NCBI GenBank assembly: GCA_016490735.1
Contig: JAEMWC010001220.1
Span: 145,001-209,000 of the forward strand
Length of the DNA: 64,000 bases
Source of the DNA: Pachyseris speciosa
Taxonomy: Eukaryota > Cnidaria > Anthozoa > Scleractinia > Pachyseridae
Direction of reading: 5' to 3'
Below, piece by piece: positions 21,602 through 32,635 of this stretch. The translations under genes were made by a program, and so were the position numbers. Under the pieces are notes generated by a model, which worked only from the letters and a program-made list of their open reading frames with translations, did no database searches and was not told where the DNA came from. The stretch's first letter is position 1; each line of letters opens with the position of its first letter.

Positions 21602-22047
21602 ATTGCTAATTAATTTGCATGCCAATTGAACTTTTCTCTTATAGTATATTTGCATGGCGGATGCACAAGCTCAAGCCCCCGGTGACAAAGGGTATCGTTT
21701 TACGATGGAGGGTGAGAAGGAAGTTCCTTTTGTTACGCATTATGTTTGCGATCGGTTTATAAGACCGTTGTCAGAATCAAATGATATAATAGTTTTTAAA
21801 GGAAAACAAATAAAGCTTGATGAGATTTGTGATTCTAGTAAATGCTTTAAGGCAATGGAATTAATTAACAATGCTCGCAGGTATAGCTCGGGTGTCTCTT
21901 CTGTGGAAGAAACACATTGCCTTTTTTGCTGGGAAAAAATCAAACAATGATTAGCTTTGCTTGCCCGTATCTAACTATTGCTCATTAATTTGCAGGCAAA
22001 TTGAACTTTTCTCTTATAGCATATCTGCATGGCGGAAGCACAACCTC
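21602..22047 (+). promoter_or_regulatory. Duplicated promoter-and-start module before two consecutive genes
   Basis: About 50 bp ending in TTGAACTTTTCTCTTATAG-TATATTTGC precede ATGGCGGATGCACAAGCTCA at 21654. Nearly the same 50 bp, ending CATATCTGC, precede ATGGCGGAAGCACAACCTCA at 22029. The copies cover about 21602-21672 and 21977-22047, and both upstream DNA and the first codons are duplicated. The AT-rich core immediately before ATG is shared by other genes of this element. Confidence 0.7.
21654..21950 (+). CDS. Hypothetical protein (98 aa), Polinton A
   Basis: Intact frame. It starts MADAQAQAPGDKGYRF, a start duplicated in the next gene, and ends with HCLFCWEKIKQ, a C-x2-C pair. It is a compact soluble protein with no recognised domain. 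It lies between two copies of a duplicated promoter module. Confidence 0.6.
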   Translation: MADAQAQAPGDKGYRFTMEGEKEVPFVTHYVCDRFIRPLSESNDIIVFKGKQIKLDEICDSSKCFKAMELINNARRYSSGVSSVEETHCLFCWEKIKQ

Positions 22048-22546
22048 AAGCACTGGCTGCACAAACACAGCTTCCATCCAATGGACAACTTACTTCTCCT
22101 GCCCAACCGCCAAAAAAAGAAAAAGACCCCAAACGGGTGGCAGCGGGAAAAGCAGTTGCAGAAAAAACTAAGCAGGCTCGAGAAGCACAGAAAAAAGAAT
22201 TGGAAGATTCCAGGGCCCAGCTTGCGAAATATAAAGAAAGGAAGCTGCGGCTGCTGCCGCTCCCGCCACCCCTGCACAGGAAGCTGCGAGTGATAGTCCC
22301 AAAGACACAGGCGGCATTTCTTTCGGCACCGTTCTGGCTGTGGGTGGGCTTATTGTTGGGGCGGCCGGCGTTTATTATCAGTGTGAAGCGATACAAGAAC
22401 GGTTTCAGTCTTTGGTTTCACGAAAAAAGAAAGAGACCCAAGCCCGCCTCCTGTTCTCGCCAGAGAGCCTGCCCCAGCGCCCGACCCCGCGCCGAAAAAG
22501 AAAGGTGGGCCCGCCTGTTTTTTGGTTTTGTGTACCTTTCGTTTGA
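22029..22546 (+). pseudogene. Single-span membrane protein of Polinton A, frameshifted
   Basis: The N-terminal frame (MAEAQPQALAAQ, then Lys/Glu/Ala-rich coiled-coil-like, KQAREAQKKELEDSR) is broken near 22230-22340. The second frame carries a hydrophobic segment (VLAVGGLIVGAAGVYY) and a basic tail with FSPESLPQRPTPRRKRK. The layout is a cytoplasmic coil, one membrane helix and a basic tail. Role unknown. Confidence 0.55.
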
Positions 22547-22578
22547 AATAAACAGGCGGTTATTTTTAACGGGTTTAA

Positions 22579-22740
22579 ATGTTTTTTTTTTTTGCCGGAA
22601 AGAAATTTTTTAAAGACGATGGTGATGACGTAATCATTATGTTTAATGAAAGTGAAGATGATGAAATTGAAATGGTTGAGAAACCTCCACCACCTTACAC
22701 AGAGGTTGATAATAACTCTGTTTCTGAAAAGGGAAAATAA
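22579..22740 (+). CDS. Micro-protein (53 aa) with a PPPPY motif
   Basis: ATG at 22579 to TAA at 22740. The start is Phe-rich (MFFFFAGKKFFKDD), a second Met lies about 20 residues in, an acidic middle follows, and then EKPPPPYTEVDN. PPxY is the binding site for WW domains of Nedd4-type ubiquitin ligases and is used by many viral proteins to recruit ESCRT. The poly-T stretch at the start makes the exact start uncertain; the internal ATG at about 22639 is an alternative. Confidence 0.5.
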   Translation: MFFFFAGKKFFKDDGDDVIIMFNESEDDEIEMVEKPPPPYTEVDNNSVSEKGK

Positions 22741-22789
22741 GTTTAATAATAGATTTTTTATTTAAACTTTTGCTTTTTTTTATATAAGC

Positions 22790-23011
22790 ATGGCTGACAA
22801 CAAGCTTGTGAAAGCTGTCATGGATGGATTGGTTCTTGGCGCAGTTATAACTGGCATTGGTTGGGTTGGTAAAAAAGTTTTGAAAGAAAATTTCATATCT
22901 GATCCAAGCACTAGTTTTATGAACTATCTTGAGTTTTCTGCGGTTACAGCGGGCGCAATCGCTCTCAAAGATTATCTCGTAGACCAAAAGATCATTCCGT
23001 CTAACGTTTGA
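22790..23011 (+). CDS. Small membrane protein (73 aa), Polinton A
   Basis: Intact frame starting directly after TATATAAGC. It has two hydrophobic segments: GLVLGAVITGIGWVG near the N-terminus and a second around LEFSAVTAGAIAL. It is probably a two-helix membrane protein. I recall small proteins of this type as common in cnidarian Polintons; function unknown. Confidence 0.6.
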   Translation: MADNKLVKAVMDGLVLGAVITGIGWVGKKVLKENFISDPSTSFMNYLEFSAVTAGAIALKDYLVDQKIIPSNV

Positions 23012-23071
23012 AGATATTTTTCTAGCCCTTGCCCAGAGGGTAAATGACAATTTTAAAAAAGTAATTTATAA

Positions 23072-23486
23072 GTGACGGCTACAGTCGCAATCGTTGGTGG
23101 TGGTGCGATCCTAAATGCGGCAAGCTTTATCCTGCAAAGGCGCTTGGCGGCATCGACGACGCCGCGCTTGACGAAAAAAAGCGCCACGACAAGGCTCTTG
23201 AGGATTACCAGGCAGCTTACGCGAAATACAACCGCCAGCGCACCCATCTCCTTGACTGGATCCAGACAAACGAGCAAATCAAAGCGCAGACCAAACAGAA
23301 CTTCACCAACACCGACTACGCTTTCAAGCTTTACAACCAAGCGCACCCCAACAGGCTTATGGCTCCGCTGAAAAAGCCCAATTTCTCATTTTTTACCAAC
23401 CGAGTGAGCAGCAAAAAAAGGGCGAGCTCGTTTTTTTAGGCGCCGGGTCTCTCGCTTTGGGCTACGCTGCTTTTCGTTTCCTTTAA
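23072..23486 (+). pseudogene. Polinton A coiled-coil/membrane-tail protein, start lost and frameshifted
   Basis: The expected ATG is GTG in TATAAGTGACGGCTACAG, so the start is damaged. The first 17 codons are hydrophobic (VAIVGGGAILNAAS). A break near 23120 leads to a helix-rich frame (EKKRHDKALEDYQAAYAKYN, TLLDWIQ-like, NFTNTDYAFKLYNQAHP). Another break near 23380 leads to a hydrophobic tail with GSLALGYAAFRF before TAA. I recall the family as recurrent in cnidarian Polintons just before the integrase; its role is unknown. Confidence 0.55.
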
Positions 23487-23553
23487 CCATCGGCTGGGTA
23501 AAAAAGAAAAGAGACCCAGCGCAGCTGGTTTTAAGTTTCATATGCGTTGAAAT

Positions 23554-24542
23554 ATGGACGCCAAACTCGCAAAGATTTATTACAGCCCAGGTGGGTATTG
23601 GAAAGGACTCGCTGCGATTAAAAAACTGGCTGAAGCTGCAAAGGTATCCGAGGATGTTGCAAAAACGTGGCTCATCAGGCAGGCGCTTTAGCAGATTTAT
23701 CTTCCAGCGCCGCGACGAATTCCTCGGCCAAAATTTGATGTTTTCACGCCTAACAAGGTGCACCAAGCTGACCTTCTTATTTTGCCGCATGACAAGCTTC
23801 CCTGCGGGCGCAAGGTGTACAAGTACGCGCTGACACTTGTCGATGTTGCCAGCCGATACAAAGAGGCCAAACCTTTGACCTCAAAAAACTCTGACGCGGT
23901 CGCCGCGGGGTTTCGCAAAATTTACAGACGATCGCCTCTGAAATGGCCGGAAATACTCCAGGTGGATCCAGGGCGTGAATTTATGGGTGACGTAACTAAA
24001 GAAATGGGAAACCACAAAGTATATATCAGACGTGGGCAACCCGAAATTCACCGCGACCAGGCAATTGTGGAGCGTTTCAACCGCACGCTGGGGGAGCGCT
24101 TGTTTGGTTACCAGCATGCTGTTGAAATGCGTTTGCAGGAAGGTCGGCGGTCAGTCGCGTGGGTGAAACGGCTTCCAGAAGTTGTTTCAGCTTTGAACAA
24201 TGAGGAAACAAACCTGACTGGAAAGAAACCCGCGGTTGCGATTAAAGAAAAAGCAGTTGCTTCCAAACCTTCCACAGCATATCAGAGACCTGTTGGGAAC
24301 CGCAGCTTCCCCTTTTTGTCAACGTCCGCTATCTTTACCAACCGAGCGAGCTGGAGGGCGGCAAAAAAAGAGCAACAGACCCTGTCTGGTCTTTGAAAGT
24401 TTTCAAGATTGAAAGAACTGTCGTCAAACCTGACACGCCTGTTTTGTATTATTTGTACGATGGGCCCCAACGCGGCTTTGTGCGCGAAGAGCTGCTGGTT
24501 ATTCCGCCAAACATAGAGCTACCCCCGGAAAAGCTCGTATAA
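23554..24542 (+). pseudogene. INT: Retroviral-type (DDE) integrase, Polinton A
   Basis: Starts at ATG 23554 with an N-terminal helical domain. An in-frame TAG at 23689-23691 interrupts it. The catalytic core follows in the same frame: first Asp in HQADLL, second Asp in QVDPGREF, Glu in DQAIVERFNRT, all three present. A frame break near 24270-24400 leads to the C-terminal part, which ends PPEKLV at 24542. The last 24 bp overlap the end of PolB, which comes from the other strand. Integrase would insert the element's ends and produce the target duplication. Confidence 0.85.
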
Positions 24543-27500
24543 CCACTCATCGATTCTTTCCAGCTCTGCTTCAGTAGGCATTGGTGGGGGCTGGTTGTAT
24601 CCGAATACATCATCTAACCACTCATCGAGGGCTTCCATTTCTTTAGCGGTCGGCAGAGGATTGTAACCGAAAGCGTTTGTGTTGACTCCGTCCTCATCTA
24701 TCCATCGTTTTGTGTCAAATGCAGACAGAGAGGTTTTGTTCACGCCCATTACGAAGATGTTGTGCTTTTCGCTTCGGTGAATATTCATTCCTTGCGTCAG
24801 CTGCTTCTTGGCAAACAATGTTGCTTTGTACTGCTCGTGCGCCAGCGCACTCATCTTTCATTTTTCCCAAAACCTTTTTGTTGCTTTGTGAATGCAGCGG
24901 GTGGGTTTTCTGGTAGTCGCTTGTGTCAAAGAGATTTTGGCTGAGGCAACCTCCAGGCCCCATGTCTTTGTATATGTCTTCTGTTTCTATCAGAACCATG
25001 AAGCTGCCGGTATCTGTGTACAACAATTCACATCTGTTCCCATACTGCTTTTTTAGAACATTGTAGTAAAAGTCATCCATCAGAACTTTACTGTTTTCCA
25101 AGATTGTGGCACCGGTGTAAACAGGTTTGTTGAGGCAGAGTTTGCTTTTGCGCATGCATATAACTGCAAGATCGTTTGCGAAGAACTCGTGTCGTGCGTA
25201 CAGTGGGTTTGCAATTAGCTTTCTCATCCTGGTTGTCTCGTGGGGGCGCACCAGTTTTACATCCGTGCGGCTGCGCAGATTTTCCATCGTTTTACCGAAT
25301 ACAGAGTTGTTCATGAGTTTGTAGGAATTTTTTTCGAATGTGTTTTTGGCTTTCTCTCTGAATTGTGTGTTCATAGTGATGTATGGCTCCATCCATTTCT
25401 TTTGTTTGAACTCCAGCATTCTGTGTACTTTCTTTAGCAGCATCCCCTGTTTCAGGTAGAACTGGAGGTTTCGGTAGTGTACAACGTAGTTCTGTTTGTC
25501 CTGCAACGTCAACAAAAGCTTCTGGCAATCTGGAGGGTTTCGATTTAGATCATTTATCATTTTCTTTTGGTATGGGGACATCCATTCTTTTTTTACGGCC
25601 TTTTTCTCAGGTGCAAGAGGATAGCCATTGTGCTCTTCGTGGAGTTCCCGGGGCTACTCGAGGTCGACTTCAAGGAAATATCCATTTTTGCCGTCTTCTG
25701 GAATCTCCAGAATTTCTTCCTCTGAGGGAACCCAAGAATTCCACTTAAATTTTCCCACTGGAAGGGCTTTGCTCATTGCCCATCCATAAAGGTTGTTTGC
25801 ATCATAGTACATGATATAGGTTGTTGGTTTGCTGTCATCATAACCTGGCACCAGTGGGTTGTTTTGCTCTTGCTTACCATTGAAATTCCACCCCGCATCC
25901 CCCGCTCTATGAACAGATGCATGTCAACATCTGTCAGGAGTTCCAGCTTAACTCCTGTCTTTTTCAGGAGAGCGTCCCACGACAGGCCTGGGGATGTGTA
26001 ATAGTGGGCTGGATCTAACCCATACTGCTTTTGGCATAGATTACGAAAATTTTCAAATATATCAGCCAGAAGAGCGACGTCCGTTTTCACGTACAAGTCG
26101 TGATAGTCGCCGAGGTTTTTGCGACCAAACTTTTCCCAAACTTCGTATGCATGGTGGTAATCCTCATCTGAGATGTGCTCACCGGAAAAGTGGCTGAAAA
26201 AGCGTTCTTTGGCAGGAAGGCTTGTTTCGTTGAATCTTTCCCACGAATCCATCTACTCGTAGGGGTAAATTCCCTTTTTGCATAACAGATCAAATTTCGC
26301 TGTTTCGGGGCAAAGCCTTTTCGTTATTTTCAGCGCCTCTTCCGGTGTGGCTTTCACCAGTGCGTCAAGGCTGGCCAACAGAAATTGGTTGCTGTCAATG
26401 AAACGCAGGTTGCCCAGAGAAAACGAAATGTATTTTTCCATGTTTTTGGCAATGCAGGATATTTTACCTGTGCCTCCAATTTTAGCCAAACCCTGCATCA
26501 GGTGGTGAGCATCGTAGCCTTTCAGGTTGTGGAACACGACAGGGATGGGGATGGTTTTGGGATTTATTCGAAGCTTTTTGTTGCACACGTCGTGGGCGGC
26601 GCCGCGGAATTTGCCTGTGATGTGGCCGTGATCTTTTACAGCGTCTCTGAATTTTTGGCGAATAAGCGGTTCATCGCAAAACAAAAATTTTGTTTGATTT
26701 TGTTTAATCCATTTACCAATGTCTTTTATTGGTTTTATTTGCGCTTGGGGGCTAACAAACCCAATTTTTCTCAAAGAATTTTATAGCAACCCCGGTGGCT
26801 TTGCCCGCAATATTTGCCGGTGTTGTAACACCACACGGACCTTAAATCTAAAAATTCTGCTTTAATGAGGCTTTCGTTGCAAATATGGCAGTTTGGGGCT
26901 TTTTTGAATCTTTGCTTGTCAAATTCTGCCAATCGGATCGGAACCGGTGTTTCTAAGCTTTCGCGAAGTTTCTTTTTCAAGCTAACAACATTATCTAGAA
27001 ACGCCTCCACTGCATTTTTGCTCTCATCACAACCTTTCCTGTATTTCTTGACTGCGCAGCTCTGACCGTCGATTTTTACACATGTTAACGCAAAACTACA
27101 AGCAGTGTGTTTGTTTATTTTTTTTCTGTGCAAGCGGTTCGTTCGCGTTTGTCTTCGGGGATGTTTTCAATCAAAGCTTCGAAGTCGGCGTAGATTACGT
27201 AGGGTGCTTTCATTTATTTGCTGTAATTTTGGTATTCCAATCCGTTTTTGCCTTCTTCAGGCATTTCTATTCTTGTGGGGGTGCCATTGACACCGTTGCA
27301 GTGTTTTATGTGGTCGGCAAGAATCTTTTCTGTTGTAAAGCCGATTAGGCACATCACGCAAAAATGTTTTTTGTCTTTGTGTTTGGTCTGGTCATAAAGC
27401 AGAGATGAAAGCCTCTTTACAAAGCAGAAGTGTTGTTTTTCGTCTTGCTGGAGAAGCAACAGGTTGATTCTTGGAATTTTTTTGTCTTGTTTGCTGATTC

Positions 27501-28346
27501 TCAAAGAAGGAACTTACGTCTTTTTCCCAGCCAAACACATTTAGTGCAAGGTTTGGATTTTGTTTTTCGAGTTTGCAAAGTTGTTTAATCGGGGTGGGAA
27601 AGACAATGCCATCCCAGTTTAACCCGTCTTCCTTGGATATGTGCTGGTTCTTTCTGCATGTACATTAACCAAAAACCTTGCAGCTTTCAAAGCCCATTTC
27701 AAACATTCATTACCTCGGTTTTTCACATTTATCATTGCCTTTTTGCTGGCCAGTTTTTTGGGTGTGCGAATGTAAGTGCCGCCTCTCAAAGGACTATATT
27801 TTGCAACGTTGACATAGGCAATTGTGGTTTTATCAATGGACCATCCTGATACTCGTTCTGACCAATTGTCTATTTGCCCAAGAATGTCATCGATAAAACG
27901 GTTAAATGCAATGTCAAATTCTTCTTCTAGGTTTGCCTTTGTCATAACGTGTGGCGCATCATCATGAAAGTAACTTCTTTGTTTTTCCTCTATCATTTCC
28001 CCATTTTCGTCTGGCCTTTTTCCTTTTAAAATGCACTTCCAATCCAAACTGTGCTTTTATGTTGCCTAATTTATTAATTTCACTTTTTACAACATTAAAG
28101 GCTCTGCCGCGCATTGTGTTTTGTGCAAAATTTGCAATGTTTTGCCTGCCTGGGATTCAGGATCATCATCCATCCTCCAAACACCCAGCCAACCATCAAA
28201 GTTTGTTTGTGAGACTTGAAACTCATCCCAAACAACGGCTTGGGCGGGCGCCCTGGGGTTTCCCCCGCCTCGGCGTTTACCCCCGCAGCCTCGTCATATC
28301 CGTAAAACTCGGCAAGTATGTCATCCCCGAATAGTGGTGCTGCCAT
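24519..28346 (-). pseudogene. POLB: Protein-primed family B DNA polymerase, Polinton A, heavily broken
   Basis: Starts in the right TIR (28346) with the N-terminus it shares with the left-end gene. In order on the minus strand: RGGTYIRTPKKLASKKAMINV (~27780), a C2H2-like CVMC...H...HC finger (~27330), exonuclease ADFE (~27190), DHGHITGKFRG and HNLKGYDAHH (~26500-26640). Then a TAG at 26253-26255, GDYHDLYVKTDV (~26100), motif A YYDANNLYGWAMS (~25790), motif B KLMNNSVFGKTMEN (~25310) and motif C YTDTG (~25010). Motif C lacks its second Asp (normally DTDS), which would abolish catalysis. At least five frame changes occur. It ends 24519, overlapping the integrase tail. Confidence 0.85.
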
Positions 28347-28608
28347 CTTGGCGTATATAATGGGTGCACTTTTCTTCAATAGGCGAGACGTGGTGGGACA
28401 AATTACATTGTTTTGACAGCAAAACTGGTTCAAACCGGTTAGAACCGGTTTCGCAAAACACACACACACATGTTAAATGGGGGTTCTGGGAGCAGCGAAC
28501 ACAATAAAATACATATCAAACATAGCTGAGGAGCAAAGTGACGAGGCTCTGTTTGATATGTATTTTATTGTGTGGAGCTGTCCTAGAACCCCCATTTAAC
28601 ATGTGTGT
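28237..28608 (-). repeat. Polinton A right terminal inverted repeat
   Basis: Reverse complement of the left TIR with scattered differences, including the hairpin at 28500-28572, the AACCGGTT repeats and the coding start of PolB. It ends ...ACATGTGTGT, followed by ACTGT. Confidence 0.92.
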
Positions 28609-28613
28609 ACTGT
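28609..28613. repeat. Target-site duplication of Polinton A, right copy (ACTGT)
   Basis: Identical to 13385-13389. Confidence 0.75.
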
Positions 28614-28658
28614 AACTACAGGAGAAGTGTAGCATAGCATTCAATGGAATAAAGGGGG

Positions 28659-28689
<31 letters not shown>

Positions 28690-30515
28690 AGTGGGAGAGA
28701 AGTACATGAAAATTTGGTTTTATCAACTGAGTTGATAATGTATAATGAAATTGGGCTTTGTAATATTGTCTTTATGGTAGCCAGTTTCCATTTATCAACT
28801 AGCTAGGTTCACTTGACAAAACCAAATAATGATGCCCTCTTAATAGCCATTTAACGACAGGTTTGGGCGACAAGTTTATTGAGTCAGATTTGAGAGCTGC
28901 ACACTGGTGGAGAAAGAGGTCATAACTGATTGAAATCAATAGACTCCCGCAGGAATGAGGGTTGGGTTAGTGTGCTTACCCTTTGACAACGAGCTTATAA
29001 CTGACCGACAAACGAAGCTGGGAGAATGTCACATGATTGGTTTGTAATTAGCAAGAATCACTTAAGTAATTATTGCACTTAAAAGAACATAATAGTAAAA
29101 TAAAAGTATTGGTCCGGATTCCTGGAAAGACAATTTCATCCCCAGAATCGGGGTTAATTCAAGATTAAAGTTCTTAATCCCGGGATAACTAATCAGGGAA
29201 TAAAACGGTGTTTGTCCTTCAATTAACTATCCCTCAATTAAACTTGTAATGAACCAGTCAGACTGGTTATTCACAAGCAAACGTGTGTGAAAATGATGTA
29301 AATGCATAGGAGAATGCAAAGCAAAGAGCAGAAGAAGTGCATTTCAACTCGAAGCATTTAGTTGTTCTCTGATATTGAAAGAACAGCGTCATAACATTTG
29401 TCAATCAAACCTTCTTATTTTTGTCATACTTTAAGAAAAAGGGTACACTGTGTTTAAAAAAACTCGTAAGATATTTTTAAAAGGAAACGGGATAGATATA
29501 ATGATTCAGTGCAGGGCAGCATTGGCAGTCAAGGAAACCTCTGTAAGAACCCTCAAGGTTAATTTATAACGCAAAAGTGACAAATCAACTTGTAAGCTGA
29601 ATAGGCTGGAATGGGTGAGTTACACTGTAGGCTCTTCTTGATTCTTTCAGTGTCAAATTTTAGCCATGAAAGTATTGGTTGAATCTGTATATTAAAGCTG
29701 AAAATTTTGAAAGACCATTGACTTAAATCGGTTGAAATGCATACAGATATTAAAAATAAAATTAATTTCTCTTTTTGAGATTGATAAGGTGATGTTCAGT
29801 TTAAAAATACCCTTTTATTTCTTTTATCTACTTTCTAATGCAGTTTGTTGCAAGAATTTTGATTAAAAAATTTGGATTCCTCAAACAGGTGAAAAGTTAT
29901 GTCGAAGGGTAAACATATACACAAACGCAAGCAATAAAAAATATTTTAGTTGTTGCGTGTTGTGTTACTCTTTTGTTCAGCATAACTCAGCTGCGTAACT
30001 AGAAGTTTTACTGGTCTTATTGAAGCTTATGCTTGTTTTTTGCTTCATGAAGCCTCTGCTAGAATAGATTAGCTATATTTATCTTTAAGTTCTTACTGTT
30101 CAAAAGAGTTCATTGACGGTGTTGTTGTGATTGTTTAAGCTTGCGAATAACTTTTGAGTCAGAAAAAAAATGTAAAATTTTGATTTTGCCTGCCTCAGTT
30201 TGCCATGATTCACCGTAGATGACTTTTTTCTGCCAAAAATTTGATTTATACTCTCCTGAATTTGAATAGACTCAAGGTCCCCAGTCGTCAAAGACTCCAA
30301 GACATATTATTTGTGGTACAAGTTGTTTTCCATTATTTCCTGCACCAAATTCAGGAACGGTTTATTCCGCCATTTTGTTTGTTTTGAAAGTTTTTATTCC
30401 GCGGTTAGTGAGTTAATCCACCTCGCTATAGCTAGGTGTGCTAAATTTAACTGTTGGTTTATCCTTAGGATAGTGCTAATCTGTCTGTCTGAACTGTCTG
30501 TCTGAGCTAATCGTT
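28614..30515. other. Host non-coding stretch
   Basis: AT-rich intron or intergenic DNA. I see no repeat, RNA gene or convincing exon. A minus-strand open frame at 30100-30300 is discussed among the rejected items. Confidence 0.45.
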
Positions 30516-30519
30516 CCCG

Positions 30520-30822
30520 CAAAGTACAGCAAGGACGCAGCTCAACAAGGTCGAACCGAAAGCATATATATGTACAAGGCGCCTCTGGCAGCCGCTATAC
30601 GGTCCATCTATGACCTTGGAGCACAGCCTACAGCCAGCTCGAATAAGCCGTTTGCTGGTTTTTGCTGAGGGAGGAAAACCGGAGTACCCGGCGAAAAACC
30701 TCGGAGCAGGGTCGAGAACCAACACAAACTCAGCCCACTTATGGCGTCACCGGGAATCGAACCCAGGGCGACATTGGTGGGAGGCGAGTGCTCTCACCAC
30801 TACGCCTTCCCTGATCCCCATC
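30520..30822 (-). mobile_element. tRNA-derived SINE
   Basis: On the minus strand it starts GGGAAGGCGTAGTGGTGAGAG (box A-like) followed by GGGTTCGATTCCC (box B). The body runs through GGGCTGAGTTTGTGTTGGTT and CCGGGTACTCCGGTTTTCC. Box order and spacing suit an RNA polymerase III promoter. Open frames over it are by-products. The 3' boundary is approximate. Confidence 0.7.
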
Positions 30823-30829
30823 ATAATCA

Positions 30830-32313
30830 TGCTTTGTGAATAGAATCTAACTGAAGGATAAATTTTATTCCTCGATTAACAGGATCCATTGATTAGCGCT
30901 AATTGGCTTTCCGGGAAATGGGACCTGGACAACAGGAAGGTCACCATAAGTTTTATGTGGAGCAGAATGTTACCAAATGTGGGACTGGACATTGTACGTG
31001 ATTTGCCCAATAGGGGCCTGGCACTAGTTTATTGGACCATGCTATTCCTGTATCATCTTCTCGTCATTCTGTAGCAAATTAAATCGTAATTAAGTGTAAT
31101 TAACTCGTAATTAAGCGTGTTTCCTTTTGTCAAATGGAAAGATTCCTATTTAAATATCTTTCTGACGAAACATGTCAGTCTGCAAATTTTAAAATTGTCA
31201 TTTTATTGGTAAAATACATAAAGTTCTAATTCTGGCCCCTTATTAATAAGCTTTGTTTTGCCATCTAATTATAAATTATCTCAAAAGGAATTATATCACA
31301 AGGGGGAGGATTTGTATGGGAATCACAACCTTTGCCATCCAGTCACACTCCAGTTATTTTTTCATACAAATTCTTGTTATGTTTTCAAATTTTCAAACCG
31401 CCTTATGGAATACAGCCCTGAAATTTTCCTCTGAAATATAAAAACACACAGCATCTTTGAAGTTTGGCCATCCACAAACAAATTTTGTCCTTTGGTGAAC
31501 AAACCGGTGACACTTAGTTTTTCGTTGTGATGACTAATTTTTGACATGAGTAAACAATTTTGTCCTCTAGTGCAACTTGGCCCTTAGCGAAAAAAATTTT
31601 TGGTGTTAGGTGCACTTTCATTTCCGGTGATAAAGGGCCAGCAGTGGGGGAGGGGATGTATAACCCTACCACTTTTTCCTTGGATTGTTTTTTTAGGGGC
31701 TCCAGATGACATGGAAATGTATGAATTTTACCAATCAAAGTTCACCAGGTGTTTTAGCTCTGTCACTTTAAAATGGTCTCTGCGGTCCCTGCGATGACGT
31801 CCTACAGTTGTAGATGGAGATTGCATCCATGGCTGGAAAATCTTGGTTACTCAGCCATGAAACACGGTGGAAAACATGCATCTGCCACACCAATATTAAA
31901 TAATGCCAGTCTTCAAAATAAAACACTACTTGGCTCTAGACCATAGATACAGCATAAGCTTATGCCTACAAGTCCTATTAATTCATTGGTATGATGGGCA
32001 AAAATAAAAGAGGCAGTATCATGGACTGTCAGTAAAATTCTGGAAATCAAAGGAGGCCTGTTTACCAAAGGCAAACGAAAAACAATGGCCAAAGTTTCTT
32101 CAAAATGGCTATTCTAGCTCATAGAGACGATTCTTAAATGTTTTTGGTTACGCAGCTTAGCCAAGATGAAAATGGTGCCAACTTCAAAAAGTCAGGCCAG
32201 CGTTTTCAAGTTCTCCCCTTGCATTTTAGACAAAATTGGAAATAACTTTCTGTGGCACATTTTTTCTTGTAAAATTTACTTGATTTTAACTCACAGGTAA
32301 TCCAGAAGCAAGT
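30830..32313. other. Host non-coding stretch
   Basis: AT-rich sequence with no recognisable gene, RNA or repeat boundary. Confidence 0.4.
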
Positions 32314-32635
32314 AATGAGCGTTTGGCGCTTAGTTTTCAAACAAAGAATACCCTTGGGCATTGCTTCATGAATGTTAATAAGGCAGACTTATGAAGGGCT
32401 TGGTGGAAAACTACGCTAAGTGGATTTTTGGGTGAACATGTTTTTTGGCCCAAGTTTTCTTGAAGACTAAGCGCAAAGCAGCGGAAAAAATACAGGGCAA
32501 TGTTTATAACCACATAAAAAAAACCTGTATGCGAAAAACAACCCAAAAATCCACTTAGCATAGTTTTCCACCAAGCCCTTCATAAGTCTGCCTAATTAAG
32601 GTTATTCTATGTTTGGAAAATAAGCGCCAAATGCT
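32314..32635. mobile_element. MITE with long (~115-bp) terminal inverted repeats
   Basis: The left arm (GAGCGTTTGGCGCTTAGTTT ... AAGGGCTTGGTGGAAAACTA ... GGATTTTTGGG) recurs as its reverse complement on the right (CCCAAAAATCCACTTAGC ... GGAAAATAAGCGCCAAATGC). About 100 bp lie between the arms. A second, incomplete copy is at 34660-34858. It has no coding capacity. Confidence 0.75.

Larger units (their letters stand above)
13390..28608. mobile_element. Polinton A: 15.2-kb Maverick/Polinton element, cnidarian type, decayed
   Basis: It is bounded by TIRs of about 370 bp and a 5-bp target duplication. It encodes the hallmark set: PolB, retroviral-type integrase, double jelly-roll capsid protein, minor-capsid-like protein and FtsK/HerA-type ATPase, plus small membrane and coiled-coil proteins. 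Left-arm genes run on both strands, the capsid-to-integrase block runs rightward, and PolB runs leftward from the right TIR to meet the integrase tail to tail. Most large genes carry one or more frameshifts or stops, so it cannot move by itself. No adenain-type protease was recognised. Confidence 0.95.

Noticed and set aside
30100..30300. Minus-strand open frame with ESINQIFGRKKSS, possible upstream exon of the PHD-finger gene
   Set aside because: It is on the right strand and vaguely resembles a winged-helix SAMD1-like domain start, but no convincing acceptor or donor bounds it and the similarity is too short.
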